Under the pieces are notes generated by a model that was given only the letters and a program-made list of their open reading frames with translations, had not been told where the DNA came from and searched no databases. A stretch of DNA of 64,000 nucleotides from an uncultured Opitutales bacterium (GTDB taxonomy: Bacteria > Verrucomicrobiota > Verrucomicrobiia > Opitutales > Intestinicryptomonadaceae): assembly GCA_934613645.1 (NCBI GenBank), contig CAKTTC010000001.1:62001-126000 (forward strand). Reading direction: 5' to 3'. The position numbers and the translations under genes are program-made. Within the stretch, counting starts at the first letter, position 1. Every line of letters begins with the position of its first letter. Of this stretch, positions 25,078-33,286 are shown one piece after another.

Positions 25078-26613
25078 GTGGGGAAGCTAAAAAACATTCT
25101 CAAGGTTGCGTTCGCCACGGTGGGCTCGCGCGTGCTCGGGCTTGTGCGCGACTCTTTCAGTATGGCGTATATGGGCATAGGCGCGGTAAGCAGCGCGTAT
25201 ACGTTCGCGTTCACGCTGCCTAATTTGTTCAGGCGGCTCTTGGGCGAAGGCGCGCTCTCGGGGGCTATAATGCCCGTGTTTGTCCACACTTCCAACCAAG
25301 ACGGACTTGAAAAGGCGTTCAGTTTTTTGAACAAAATAACCACGCGCGCGCTGGTGTGGATTCTGTGCATTGTGGCGGTTGCGGCGGTCGTTTCGCTCGC
25401 GGCGATGTGCTATTTCGACGAATCGCAGACGCGGTATTTTCTGGGCGCGAAATATTCGCTTGTGCTGTTCCCGTATCTGTTTTTCGTGTGTCTGGCGGCG
25501 GTGTTTTCGTCGGTGCTGAACGCGCTCGGCTCTTTCGGCGTGCCGTCGATTACGCCTATGTTTTTGAATTGCTGCATAATTGCCGCGCTGTTTTGCGGGG
25601 TGGGAATTTTCGGCGCGGCCGACGTTGAAAACATCGCGCTTTGTATGTGTTTCGGCTGGCTTGCGGGCGGAGTGGTGCAGTTGGGGCTGCCCGCGGCGTT
25701 CCTGATGAAAAAGGGCTGGCGGTTCAGGTTCGATATGTCCTATTCGCCGCAGGTGGGGGAGTTATACGCGCTGTTTCTGCCGGCACTCGTCGGCGCGGCG
25801 GTCGTGCAGCTGAACATATTCGTCTCGAAACTGCTTGCGTTTAATATTGACGATTCCGCCACGCCCGCGCTCTACGTTTCAAGCAGAATTTTGGAGTTCC
25901 CGCTGGGCGTGTTCACTGTGGCGATTGCAACCGTCTACTTTCCGCGCCTTTCGAAGCTCGCCGCCCAAAAGCTCTCCGCCGACTTCAAGCGCGAATACGC
26001 CGACGGGCTTGTTGCGACAATGGCGATTGCCCTCCCCGCAACTTTCGGCATTGCCGCGCTTTCTAAGGAGATTTTGCAGATGCTTTTTATGTGGGGGCTT
26101 TTCGATATGAAAGACATCGACATTTGCGTGCCCGTTTTGCTGGTGTCGGTGGCGGGGCTTCCGTTTTTCGCGTGGACATCATACGCAACGCGCGGATTCC
26201 ATTCCAACAAAGACACAAAAACGCCCGTGCGGATTTCGTATGTGTCGATAGCCGTAAATTTGGTGCTGTCGGTCGCGCTGATGTTCCCGTTCCGTGCGGC
26301 TGGGCTTGCGGGGGCGAACGTGGCGGCGGCGGTGTTTTCGTCGGCGGCACTGCACTTCGCGCTGAAAAAGAAGGTCGGCACCGAGCGCGTTTCGGGCGAT
26401 ATGGCAAAGATTGCCGCGGCCTCGGTTCTGATGGCGGCTGTGTGTGTTGCGCTGAAAGAGCTTGTTGTTCCGCAGTTGGGGCTTGACCCGAAAATGGGCG
26501 CGTTTGTCTCGTGCGTCGGGATTATTCCCGTAGCGGTTGCGGCGTATCTTGTTTTTCTGCGCCTGCTTAATTTTGAACGGCTCTCGCAGCTTAAACGGCT
26601 CATAAAAAAATGA
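25078..26613 (+). CDS. murJ: Lipid II flippase MurJ (MVF family)
   Basis: 511 residues with about 14 membrane segments. The start is the GTG at 25078. Typical N-terminal block: VGSRVLGLVRDSFSMAYMGI, then PNLFRRLLGEGALSGAIMPV, and later SSRILEFPLGVFTVAIATVY and PFFAWTSYATRGFHSNKDTK. MurJ moves lipid II across the inner membrane for peptidoglycan synthesis. It follows the response regulator by 13 bp and overlaps hemE by 4 bp, so it is within the operon. Confidence 0.95.
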   Translation: MGKLKNILKVAFATVGSRVLGLVRDSFSMAYMGIGAVSSAYTFAFTLPNLFRRLLGEGALSGAIMPVFVHTSNQDGLEKAFSFLNKITTRALVWILCIVAVAAVVSLAAMCYFDESQTRYFLGAKYSLVLFPYLFFVCLAAVFSSVLNALGSFGVPSITPMFLNCCIIAALFCGVGIFGAADVENIALCMCFGWLAGGVVQLGLPAAFLMKKGWRFRFDMSYSPQVGELYALFLPALVGAAVVQLNIFVSKLLAFNIDDSATPALYVSSRILEFPLGVFTVAIATVYFPRLSKLAAQKLSADFKREYADGLVATMAIALPATFGIAALSKEILQMLFMWGLFDMKDIDICVPVLLVSVAGLPFFAWTSYATRGFHSNKDTKTPVRISYVSIAVNLVLSVALMFPFRAAGLAGANVAAAVFSSAALHFALKKKVGTERVSGDMAKIAAASVLMAAVCVALKELVVPQLGLDPKMGAFVSCVGIIPVAVAAYLVFLRLLNFERLSQLKRLIKK

Positions 26614-27641
26614 AACAAATGACCTCCAGAGAACTTTTCAACGCCGTCGCGCGCGGGGAAGAAACACCGCGTCCGCCGTTTTGGCTGATGCGTCAGGCGG
26701 GGCGTTTCCTGCCCGAATACAGGGAGCTTAAGAAAACGCGCTCTTTCGTGCAGATAACCCAGACTCCTGAACTCGCCGCCGAAGCCACTTTGCAGCCAAT
26801 ACGCCGCTTCGGTTTCGACTGTGCCATAATTTTTTCCGACATACTCGTTGTGGCGGAGGCTCTCGGGTTCGGCTACTCCTTCAAGGAGCGCGGCGGAATA
26901 ATGCTTGAAAAAACGGTTTCGGGCGAACGCGACATCGCCGAAATAGAGGCGCGTTCAGCCGACGTTTCGGAGCGTCTTCAATATGTGGCGCAGGCGTTGC
27001 GCATTGTCCGCGCCGAGATTCCCGATACCGCGCTTTACGGCTTCTGCGGCGCGCCGTGGACTTTGGCGTGCTATATGCTGCAGGGCGAAAACGCCGACGG
27101 CTTCCCGAAGCTGCTTGAATTTGCGCGCGGGCGTCCCGATTTGTTCGAACGCCTCATGGGCGCGCTTGCGCGGGCGTCGGCGCAATACGCAAAAATGCAG
27201 CTTGCCGAGGGAATCGACGCCTTTCAGGTTTTCGACTCCCACGCGGGACTCACTGCCGAGGGCGAGTATTGGCGGCTTTCGGGGCGGTGGATTGCCGAAA
27301 TTGCGGCGGCGGTGAAGGGTTCTGCGGCGGCGGTCGTTTTTGCAAACTCCATGTCCTCGCGCTTTGCGGAAGTCGCGCCCGTCAATGCCGACTTCTATTC
27401 GCTCGACGCTTCTGTGAAACTTTCGGAGATAGCCGAAAAATTCGGGGTGGGGGTGCAGGGGAATCTTCCCCCCGAGCTGCTTTCAAATGGCACTGCGGCG
27501 GAGGTTTCAGCCAAAACGGCGGAAATTGTGGCGGATATGCGCGGGCGCGGACGCCATATTTTCAACCTTGCCCACGGAATCCGCCCCGACGCAAAGCTTG
27601 AAAACGTCGAGGCAATGTGCCAAACTTTGAAATCAGTTTAG
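26610..27641 (+). CDS. hemE: Uroporphyrinogen decarboxylase
   Basis: 343 residues. Landmarks are PPFWLMRQAGRFLPEYRELK, FGFDCAIIFSDILVVAEALG with the catalytic Asp, YGFCGAPWTLACYML, FQVFDSHAGLTAEGEY and HIFNLAHGIRPDAKLENVEA. It decarboxylates uroporphyrinogen III to coproporphyrinogen III in heme synthesis. It overlaps murJ by 4 nt (ATGA) and is 3 bp from hemN, the next step in the pathway. Confidence 0.97.
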   Translation: MKQMTSRELFNAVARGEETPRPPFWLMRQAGRFLPEYRELKKTRSFVQITQTPELAAEATLQPIRRFGFDCAIIFSDILVVAEALGFGYSFKERGGIMLEKTVSGERDIAEIEARSADVSERLQYVAQALRIVRAEIPDTALYGFCGAPWTLACYMLQGENADGFPKLLEFARGRPDLFERLMGALARASAQYAKMQLAEGIDAFQVFDSHAGLTAEGEYWRLSGRWIAEIAAAVKGSAAAVVFANSMSSRFAEVAPVNADFYSLDASVKLSEIAEKFGVGVQGNLPPELLSNGTAAEVSAKTAEIVADMRGRGRHIFNLAHGIRPDAKLENVEAMCQTLKSV

Positions 27642-27644
27642 AAT

Positions 27645-28979
27645 ATGAAAAGCCTGAAAGAATTGATTGCAAAATACGCGTCGTCGGGGCCGCGCTACAC
27701 GTCGTATCCGACGGCGTTGCATTTCAGCGACAAGGCCGACAAACGCGCCCTTGAAACGCTCGCCGTATCCGACGCACCCGTTTCGGCATACATTCACGTT
27801 CCGTTCTGCAAAAGCCTGTGCTACTTCTGCGGCTGCTCGTCAAGCGTGTGTTCCGACCTGCGCAAAATCGACGAGTATCTCGACACCGTTGCTGCGGAGC
27901 TTGAACTTTGGCGCGACTTCGGTATGCCAAAGCGGGAACTGCGCCAGCTGCACTTCGGCGGCGGCACGCCCAATTTGATGTCGCCCGAGCAGATTTTGCG
28001 CGCGGGCGAAATTGTCCGCAAGTATTTCGACGTTTCGCCCTCGGCGGAAATCTCGTGCGAGTTCGACCCGCGCACGCTCGACGAGCGGAAAATCGACGCC
28101 TTTTTCGAAATCGGGCTAAACCGCGCCTCGATGGGCATTCAGGACACCAACGCCGAAGTTCAGAAGGCGATAAACAGAATCCAGCCGCAGGAAACAAACA
28201 GGCGGTTTTTCGAATACCTCCGCGCGAAGGGCATTTCGGGAATCAACGCCGACATCATCTACGGGCTGCCCCTGCAGACGCCGCAGACGTTCGAAAACAC
28301 CCTCCGCGACATCGCCGAACTCAACCCCGACAGAATCGCGCTTTTCGGCTATGCGCACGTTCCGTGGGTCAAGCCTTCGCAGAAGATTTTGGAGAAAAAC
28401 CCGCTGCCGAACTCCGACGAAAAAGTCGCGCTTTTTATCCGCGCAATGGAGTTTTTCGAGGGCGCGGGCTACGAATACATAGGGCTTGACCACTTCGCAA
28501 AACCCTCCGACTCCCTCATTGCCGCGCGCAAAAACGGCACGCTGCACAGGAATTTTCAGGGATACAGCACACTTGCGGGGCTTGACACTTTCGCCGTCGG
28601 GCTTACCTCCATTTCCGACACCAAAACAAGCTACCGCCAGAATTTCAAGGATATGCAAACATACGCGCAAAGCGTCCGCGCGGGCGTGCTGCCAATCGAG
28701 CGCGGAATTGTCCTCAACGCCGACGACATTGTCCGCCGCGGCATAATTATGGACATTATGTGTTCGCTGAAAGTCGTTTTCAAAAATTACGGCGTGGATT
28801 TCAAAACCGAGTTTGCCGACGCCCTTGTGCGTTTGGAGCAGTTCCGCGAAGACGGTTTGGTTGAAATTTTCGACGACAGGTTCGAGGTTGCAGACGCGGG
28901 CAGGATTTTCCTGCGCAACATAGCAATGCTTTTCGATAACCGCCTGTCGAAGTCGCTTAAATACTCAAAAACGGTTTGA
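27645..28979 (+). CDS. hemN: Oxygen-independent coproporphyrinogen III dehydrogenase
   Basis: 444 residues. The radical-SAM cluster motif is in VPFCKSLCYFCGC near residue 50 (CxxxCxxC plus the extra HemN Cys). It is preceded by GPRYTSYPTALHF and followed by LHFGGGTPNLMS, EISCEFDPRTLD, NRASMGIQDTNAEVQKAINR and DIIYGLPLQTPQTF. It converts coproporphyrinogen III to protoporphyrinogen IX without oxygen, in accord with low-oxygen life. The C-terminal HemN domain is complete, which separates it from HemW. Confidence 0.95.
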   Translation: MKSLKELIAKYASSGPRYTSYPTALHFSDKADKRALETLAVSDAPVSAYIHVPFCKSLCYFCGCSSSVCSDLRKIDEYLDTVAAELELWRDFGMPKRELRQLHFGGGTPNLMSPEQILRAGEIVRKYFDVSPSAEISCEFDPRTLDERKIDAFFEIGLNRASMGIQDTNAEVQKAINRIQPQETNRRFFEYLRAKGISGINADIIYGLPLQTPQTFENTLRDIAELNPDRIALFGYAHVPWVKPSQKILEKNPLPNSDEKVALFIRAMEFFEGAGYEYIGLDHFAKPSDSLIAARKNGTLHRNFQGYSTLAGLDTFAVGLTSISDTKTSYRQNFKDMQTYAQSVRAGVLPIERGIVLNADDIVRRGIIMDIMCSLKVVFKNYGVDFKTEFADALVRLEQFREDGLVEIFDDRFEVADAGRIFLRNIAMLFDNRLSKSLKYSKTV

Positions 28980-28982
28980 TTT

Positions 28983-29483
28983 ATGAGGCTTTTTCTAATG
29001 CGCCACGCGCACGCCAAAGACACTTTCCCCGACGAAGCGCGGGAATTGTCCGACTACGGCGTAGGGCAGATTCGCGCCCTTTCAAAAATGCTTTCGCCCG
29101 AGTTGTTCTCCTCAGTGGCGCAGGTTTGGCACAGCCCATACGCGCGCGCCAGACAGACGGCGGAGTTTTTTGCGGCAAAGATGGGAATTGACGTTCCGCT
29201 GATGGCGTCGGAGCGGCTCACGCCCGACGGCGTTCCCGAGCTTGCAGCGCGCGAAATTGCCTCTCTTGCGTGTTTCGACGCCGACCTGCTTGTTGTTGCG
29301 CACAACCCGTTCATCGAGGGGCTTGCGCGCGAGCTTCTGGGCGCGAAATCCGACGGCTACGTTGCGTTCGGCAAGGCGGCGTTGTCGTGCTGGACGCTTG
29401 TAGAGCACCCCGACGCGCACAACCGCTCGGGCGTGTGGTCGCTCGACTTCCTTATTTCGCCGAGCCTTACTTATACAGCTTAA
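28983..29483 (+). CDS. sixA: Phosphohistidine phosphatase SixA-like protein
   Basis: 166 residues of the histidine-phosphatase fold. The catalytic MRHAHA at the N-terminus is followed by ELSDYGVGQIRALSKML, WHSPYARARQTAEFFAAKMG, and the second His in LLVVAHNPFIEGLARELL. SixA removes phosphate from histidine on phosphotransfer proteins. It lies 3 bp after hemN and is the last gene of the plus-strand run. Its final 17 bp overlap the 3' end of the convergent efflux gene. Confidence 0.87.
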   Translation: MRLFLMRHAHAKDTFPDEARELSDYGVGQIRALSKMLSPELFSSVAQVWHSPYARARQTAEFFAAKMGIDVPLMASERLTPDGVPELAAREIASLACFDADLLVVAHNPFIEGLARELLGAKSDGYVAFGKAALSCWTLVEHPDAHNRSGVWSLDFLISPSLTYTA

Positions 29484-30954
29484 ACGGCGTGGGGTTTAGT
29501 CCCTTTATGTTCGGCATTATTTCCTCCTGCGGAACTTCGTTTCTGTTCCAGCCGCCGCCGAGTGCCGAAATCAGCTGCACGCACGCCCTGAAGCGGTCGC
29601 CGCGCAGCTGGATTTGCGTTCTTTCATTTTCCAAAGCCAAACGCTGGGCGTCGCTTACGGAGAAATAGTCAACAACGCCAAGCTCGTATTGCTTGAGCGT
29701 AAGTTCCTGAACTTTGAGCGACGCCTTTGTAACGTCGCTTCTTTTTTTGTATTCGCGCCCGAGATAGTTAATTCTTGCAAGGGCGTTTTCGACTTCGCCG
29801 AACGCCTGCAAAACAGCGTTTTTGTATTCCTCAACCGTCCTTTTGTGCTCCGCCAAAGCCACGCGTTTTTGCGCGCTGATTTTGCCCGCTTGGAAAACCG
29901 GAATGTAGACCTGCGGCGTAACGCCCCACGCAAGCGACCCCGCCTTGAGGACTTTTTCGATGTCGTTGGCCGTCCAATCAGTGTTGGCGGTTATGGAAAT
30001 TGTCGGGTAGAAGCCCGCCTGCGCCACGCCTATTGCCGCGTTTGCCGCGCAAACCCTGCGTTCGGCTTCGGCAATGTCGGGGCGGCGTTCAAGCAGCTGC
30101 GACGGAACGGCGTCGGGCAGCTGCGGTGTTTTTTCGGCAAGCGGGGCATCGCCCATGATGAGGTTTGCGGGGGCAATGCCGACCAAAATCGAGAGCCTGT
30201 TTCTCGAAAGCGCAATCTGTCTTTCAAGCGAAGACAACTGCGCGGCGGCTTCGTATTCCTGCTGGAGGGCGCGCTGCAAGTCGAGTTCGTTTGCGTAGTC
30301 TAGCTTCACCCTGCGGCGCACGAGAGCCGTTTGCTGCTTGCGCACGTCGAGCGTGCGCGTGAGCAAATCGACTTCCGAAGAATACTGGCGAAGCGTGAAA
30401 TACTCCTGCGCAACCTGCGTTTGCAGCGACAACATCAAATTGTTGTATGCGTAAAGCTCCGCCTCCGCGTCGGCGACGTCGGCTTCAATCATGCGCTGCA
30501 CGCGCCCGAATAAGTCCAAGTCCCAAGTGTAGGAAAGCCCGAGGAGGTATCTGGTATAGTTGCTTGAGCCCGACAGGTTTTTTGAGCGGCCGTTGCGCGT
30601 GTATGAGGCGCGTCCGTCGGCGTGCGGGTAGAGTTCGGCGGCGTCAATCTGGACAGCTTCGCGCGCCTTTTCTATTTTGTAGAAGGCGGCGGAAAGGGTG
30701 GGGTTGTTGTCTTTGCAGAGCTGGAGGAGGTCGTTGAGAATGTCGTCTTCAAAGAGCGTCCACCAGTTGCCCTTGGGGAGCTTGTCGGCGGGGACTGCCT
30801 CTTTCCAGAGGGTTTCGTCGCGGTAGAAGTGCGACTCTCCCAGTTCGAAATTTGTGCTTTCAAGCGAGGGCGTTTCGTAGTCGGGGCCCACGGCGCACCC
30901 CGCGAACACTGCGGGGGCTAAAAAGCAGAATATTTTCCTCAAAATTCTCGTCAT
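29467..30954 (-). CDS. Outer-membrane efflux lipoprotein (NodT/OprM, TolC-type)
   Basis: About 495 residues. The ATG at 30954 gives a lipoprotein signal with lipobox FAGC (CFLAPAVFAGC). Typical NodT-family blocks follow: AVGPDYETPSL, WWTLFEDDILNDLLQLCKDN, RNRLSILVGIAP, PDAVPSQLLERRPDIAEAER and GVAQAGFYPTISITANT, with the two long helical coiled-coil repeats of OEP domains. It would form the outer-membrane channel of a tripartite pump. No RND, MFS or adaptor gene is nearby, so it is an orphan channel here. Confidence 0.9.
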   Translation of the reverse strand: MTRILRKIFCFLAPAVFAGCAVGPDYETPSLESTNFELGESHFYRDETLWKEAVPADKLPKGNWWTLFEDDILNDLLQLCKDNNPTLSAAFYKIEKAREAVQIDAAELYPHADGRASYTRNGRSKNLSGSSNYTRYLLGLSYTWDLDLFGRVQRMIEADVADAEAELYAYNNLMLSLQTQVAQEYFTLRQYSSEVDLLTRTLDVRKQQTALVRRRVKLDYANELDLQRALQQEYEAAAQLSSLERQIALSRNRLSILVGIAPANLIMGDAPLAEKTPQLPDAVPSQLLERRPDIAEAERRVCAANAAIGVAQAGFYPTISITANTDWTANDIEKVLKAGSLAWGVTPQVYIPVFQAGKISAQKRVALAEHKRTVEEYKNAVLQAFGEVENALARINYLGREYKKRSDVTKASLKVQELTLKQYELGVVDYFSVSDAQRLALENERTQIQLRGDRFRACVQLISALGGGWNRNEVPQEEIMPNIKGLNPTPFKLYK

Positions 30955-31005
30955 AACAGATTCGTTTTTTTTCACACAGTGTTTGCGAAAAATCAACCAA
31001 AGAAT

Positions 31006-31926
31006 TTATTTTTGCAGAAAAAATCCCCTCTGCTTTTCCGAAATTTCCATGCCTACGCGCTCCATAACCGACATCATATCCTCCCACACGAGCCTCTTCA
31101 TTTGGTTCGATGCGTATTGAAGCAAAAACGACGGGTGGTATGTGGGCATTAAATCGGTGTTTTCGAACGTGTGCCAAACTCCCCTGATTTTGCCCATTTT
31201 GCGCGCGGGGTCGAAACCGAGCAGCCCGCTTACGGCGGTCATTCCAAGCGCAACCACAACCTGCGGGCGCACTATTTCAATTTGCGCCTTGAGGTAGGGC
31301 AGGCAGTATGCCATTTCCGTCTCGGTGGGCGGGCGGTTGCCGCGCGGCGTTTCGGGACGCCAGTTCATTATGTTGCCGATGTAGACTTTTTCGCGCGAAA
31401 GCCCCATTGCGGCTATGATTTTTGTAAGCAGTTGCCCCGCCTTGCCCACAAACGGCTCGCCCTGCGTTTCTTCGTCGGCGCCGGGGGCTTCGCCGCAGAA
31501 GAATATTTTTGCGTCGAGGTTTCCCACGCCGAAGACGATTTGCTTGTTCGGGTGCAAATGCTCTTTGCAGACGGGGTCGGAAAGGACTTTTTCGCGGAGG
31601 AAATCCCACTGCTGTTGTTTTGTGCCTTGGGGCAGGGCAAACGGAGTGGGCGCGGGAATGGGGGCAATGCCCGCGACGTTTTGTTCGGCGATTTTTTTCG
31701 ATACCACAATCTTCTTCTTTTGTTCCTGTTTTATGTCTTCAACCGCCTTTACGGCGTCGGCGGCGGAGGCGAATTCAACCGCCTTTACTTCGTCGAGGTC
31801 TGCGGCGTCGGCGGAGGCGAGCTTCCTGAGGATTTTCAGCGATTCGTCGGAGATGTCGATTTCCGTTTCGCCGTTTACAAGCCGCCGCCTGAGTTCGTCG
31901 CCGAGTGTTTCGAAAATTTCGCGCAT
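31006..31926 (-). CDS. Type-4-like uracil-DNA glycosylase
   Basis: 306 residues from the ATG at 31926. The first 120 residues are charged and poorly conserved (DISDESLKILRKLASADAAD). The glycosylase part begins near 135 with SDPVCKEHLHPNKQIVFGVG, the active-site block FFCGEAPGADEETQGEPFVG then KAGQLL, VYIGNIMNWRPETPRGNRPP and PTYHPSFLL. These are family 4 uracil-DNA glycosylase motifs; family 4 usually binds an iron-sulfur cluster, and Cys residues are present, though I could not place all four ligands. It removes uracil from DNA. It follows coaC by 1 bp. Confidence 0.87.
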   Translation of the reverse strand: MREIFETLGDELRRRLVNGETEIDISDESLKILRKLASADAADLDEVKAVEFASAADAVKAVEDIKQEQKKKIVVSKKIAEQNVAGIAPIPAPTPFALPQGTKQQQWDFLREKVLSDPVCKEHLHPNKQIVFGVGNLDAKIFFCGEAPGADEETQGEPFVGKAGQLLTKIIAAMGLSREKVYIGNIMNWRPETPRGNRPPTETEMAYCLPYLKAQIEIVRPQVVVALGMTAVSGLLGFDPARKMGKIRGVWHTFENTDLMPTYHPSFLLQYASNQMKRLVWEDMMSVMERVGMEISEKQRGFFLQK

Positions 31927-31927
31927 A

Positions 31928-32488
31928 CTATTGCTCCAACGCCTTTTGCAGTGTTTCCAAAATCTTTTCCGCCGAAGCCAGCCTGCCTTTGCCGTCGCAC
32001 CCGCACGCAAGCGCACCGTCTTCGGGTTCGATAAATTCCGCGCCGTCGGATTTGAGCGTTGCAATGTTGCGCTGCACCGCCTTGTTAGAAAGCATATTGC
32101 AGTTCATTGCGGGGGCGATGAGCGTTTTTTTGGGGAACGCCAGATAGAGCGTGGAAAGAAAGTCGGAAGCAAGCCCGTTTGCGAAGTTGCCTATTGCGTT
32201 TGCGGTTGCGGGGGCTACAAGCAGAACGTCGCCCCACTCGGCGAGGGCTATGTGCTCGGGCTTCCAGTCGGCGACTTCCGCCCACATCGTGACCGCCACG
32301 GGGTTGCGCGAAAGCGTCTGGAACACGCGCGGCGAAACAAGTTTGCAGGCGTTTTCGGTCATTACAACGCGCACCTGCGCGCCCGCGCGCACCAGTGCCG
32401 AGACGATTTCGCACGCCTTGTAGGCGGCTATTGAGCTGCACACGCCCAACACGATCTTTTTGCCGATGAAGCCATTTTGTTTTTGCAT
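31928..32488 (-). CDS. coaC: Phosphopantothenoylcysteine decarboxylase (CoaC domain only)
   Basis: 186 residues. HFCD flavoprotein motifs: VLGVCSSIAAYKACEIVSAL, active-site His in WKPEHIALAEWGDVLLVAPA, the PASANT-like LVAPATANAIGNFANGLASD and the substrate-clamp APAMNCNML. It decarboxylates phosphopantothenoylcysteine on the way to coenzyme A. Most bacteria have a CoaBC fusion of about 400 residues; this one ends after the decarboxylase half, so CoaB must be elsewhere. It is coupled to the uracil-DNA glycosylase gene and divergent from rsmE (44 bp). Confidence 0.87.
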   Translation of the reverse strand: MQKQNGFIGKKIVLGVCSSIAAYKACEIVSALVRAGAQVRVVMTENACKLVSPRVFQTLSRNPVAVTMWAEVADWKPEHIALAEWGDVLLVAPATANAIGNFANGLASDFLSTLYLAFPKKTLIAPAMNCNMLSNKAVQRNIATLKSDGAEFIEPEDGALACGCDGKGRLASAEKILETLQKALEQ

Positions 32489-32532
32489 AAAATTATTTTT
32501 ACTTTTTCGGAAAAAAGTGCAAGCTGTTTTGT

Positions 32533-33276
32533 ATGTCGGGTTTTAGGGCATATTACGAATTTTCGGCGTCCGACGGGAACTCAATAGAGCTTTCCGCCGA
32601 CGAAAGCAGGCATTTGTGCGGCTCGCTGCGCGCCGCCGCGGGCGACGGCGTTGACGTTTTCGACCTCAAAGGCGACATCTACAGGGGCGTGATTGTTTCG
32701 GCAAGCCCCAAGCGCGCCGTAGTTCAAATACGCGAAAAAATTCCGCCCGAAAAACGCGCCGCCGACATCTATCTTTTGCAGTGCCTGCCCAAGGGCAAAA
32801 CTTTCGACGACATTGTTCGGCGTTGCGTGGAGCTTGGCGCGGCGGGCGTGTATCCGCTTACTTCGCGTTTTTGCCAAGTAAAAATTGAGCCTTCCGAAGC
32901 GGAAAAAAAACGCGAAAAGTGGCTTGCACAGGTTGTGGAGGCGGTGAAGCAGTCGTCGAATTTTTCGGGCTTCGAAGTTTTTGCGCCGCGCCCGTTTTCC
33001 GATATGTTCGCCGCGCTCCCAAGTTTCGACCTCAAGCTTGTTGCAAGTTTGGAGGCCGACGCGCAGACAATTTCGGGCGCGTTTAAAACGCTTTCGTCCG
33101 CGCCCAAAAGCGTTGCGGTTTTAATCGGGCCCGAGGGCGATATGTCGGCGGAGGAATACGCCCGCGCGAAGTCGGCGGGGTTCGTCCCGATTACGCTGGG
33201 GCGGAACGTCCTTAAAAGCGATACCGCCGCGGTGAGCGCAATTTCGCGCGTTCAGGCGGCACTCGAGTTTATTTAG
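32533..33276 (+). CDS. rsmE: 16S rRNA (uracil1498-N3)-methyltransferase
   Basis: 247 residues. An N-terminal PUA-like part (ADESRHLCGSLRAAAGDGVD) is followed by a SPOUT knot domain with LQCLPKGKTFDDIVRRCVEL, GVYPLTSRFCQVK, the SAM-binding LIGPEGDMSAEEYARAKSAG, and ITLGRNVLKSDTAAVSAISR. It methylates U1498 of 16S rRNA. It starts a short plus-strand unit with the YyaL-like gene 10 bp downstream. Confidence 0.94.
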   Translation: MSGFRAYYEFSASDGNSIELSADESRHLCGSLRAAAGDGVDVFDLKGDIYRGVIVSASPKRAVVQIREKIPPEKRAADIYLLQCLPKGKTFDDIVRRCVELGAAGVYPLTSRFCQVKIEPSEAEKKREKWLAQVVEAVKQSSNFSGFEVFAPRPFSDMFAALPSFDLKLVASLEADAQTISGAFKTLSSAPKSVAVLIGPEGDMSAEEYARAKSAGFVPITLGRNVLKSDTAAVSAISRVQAALEFI

Positions 33277-33286
33277 GCGGAACTTT

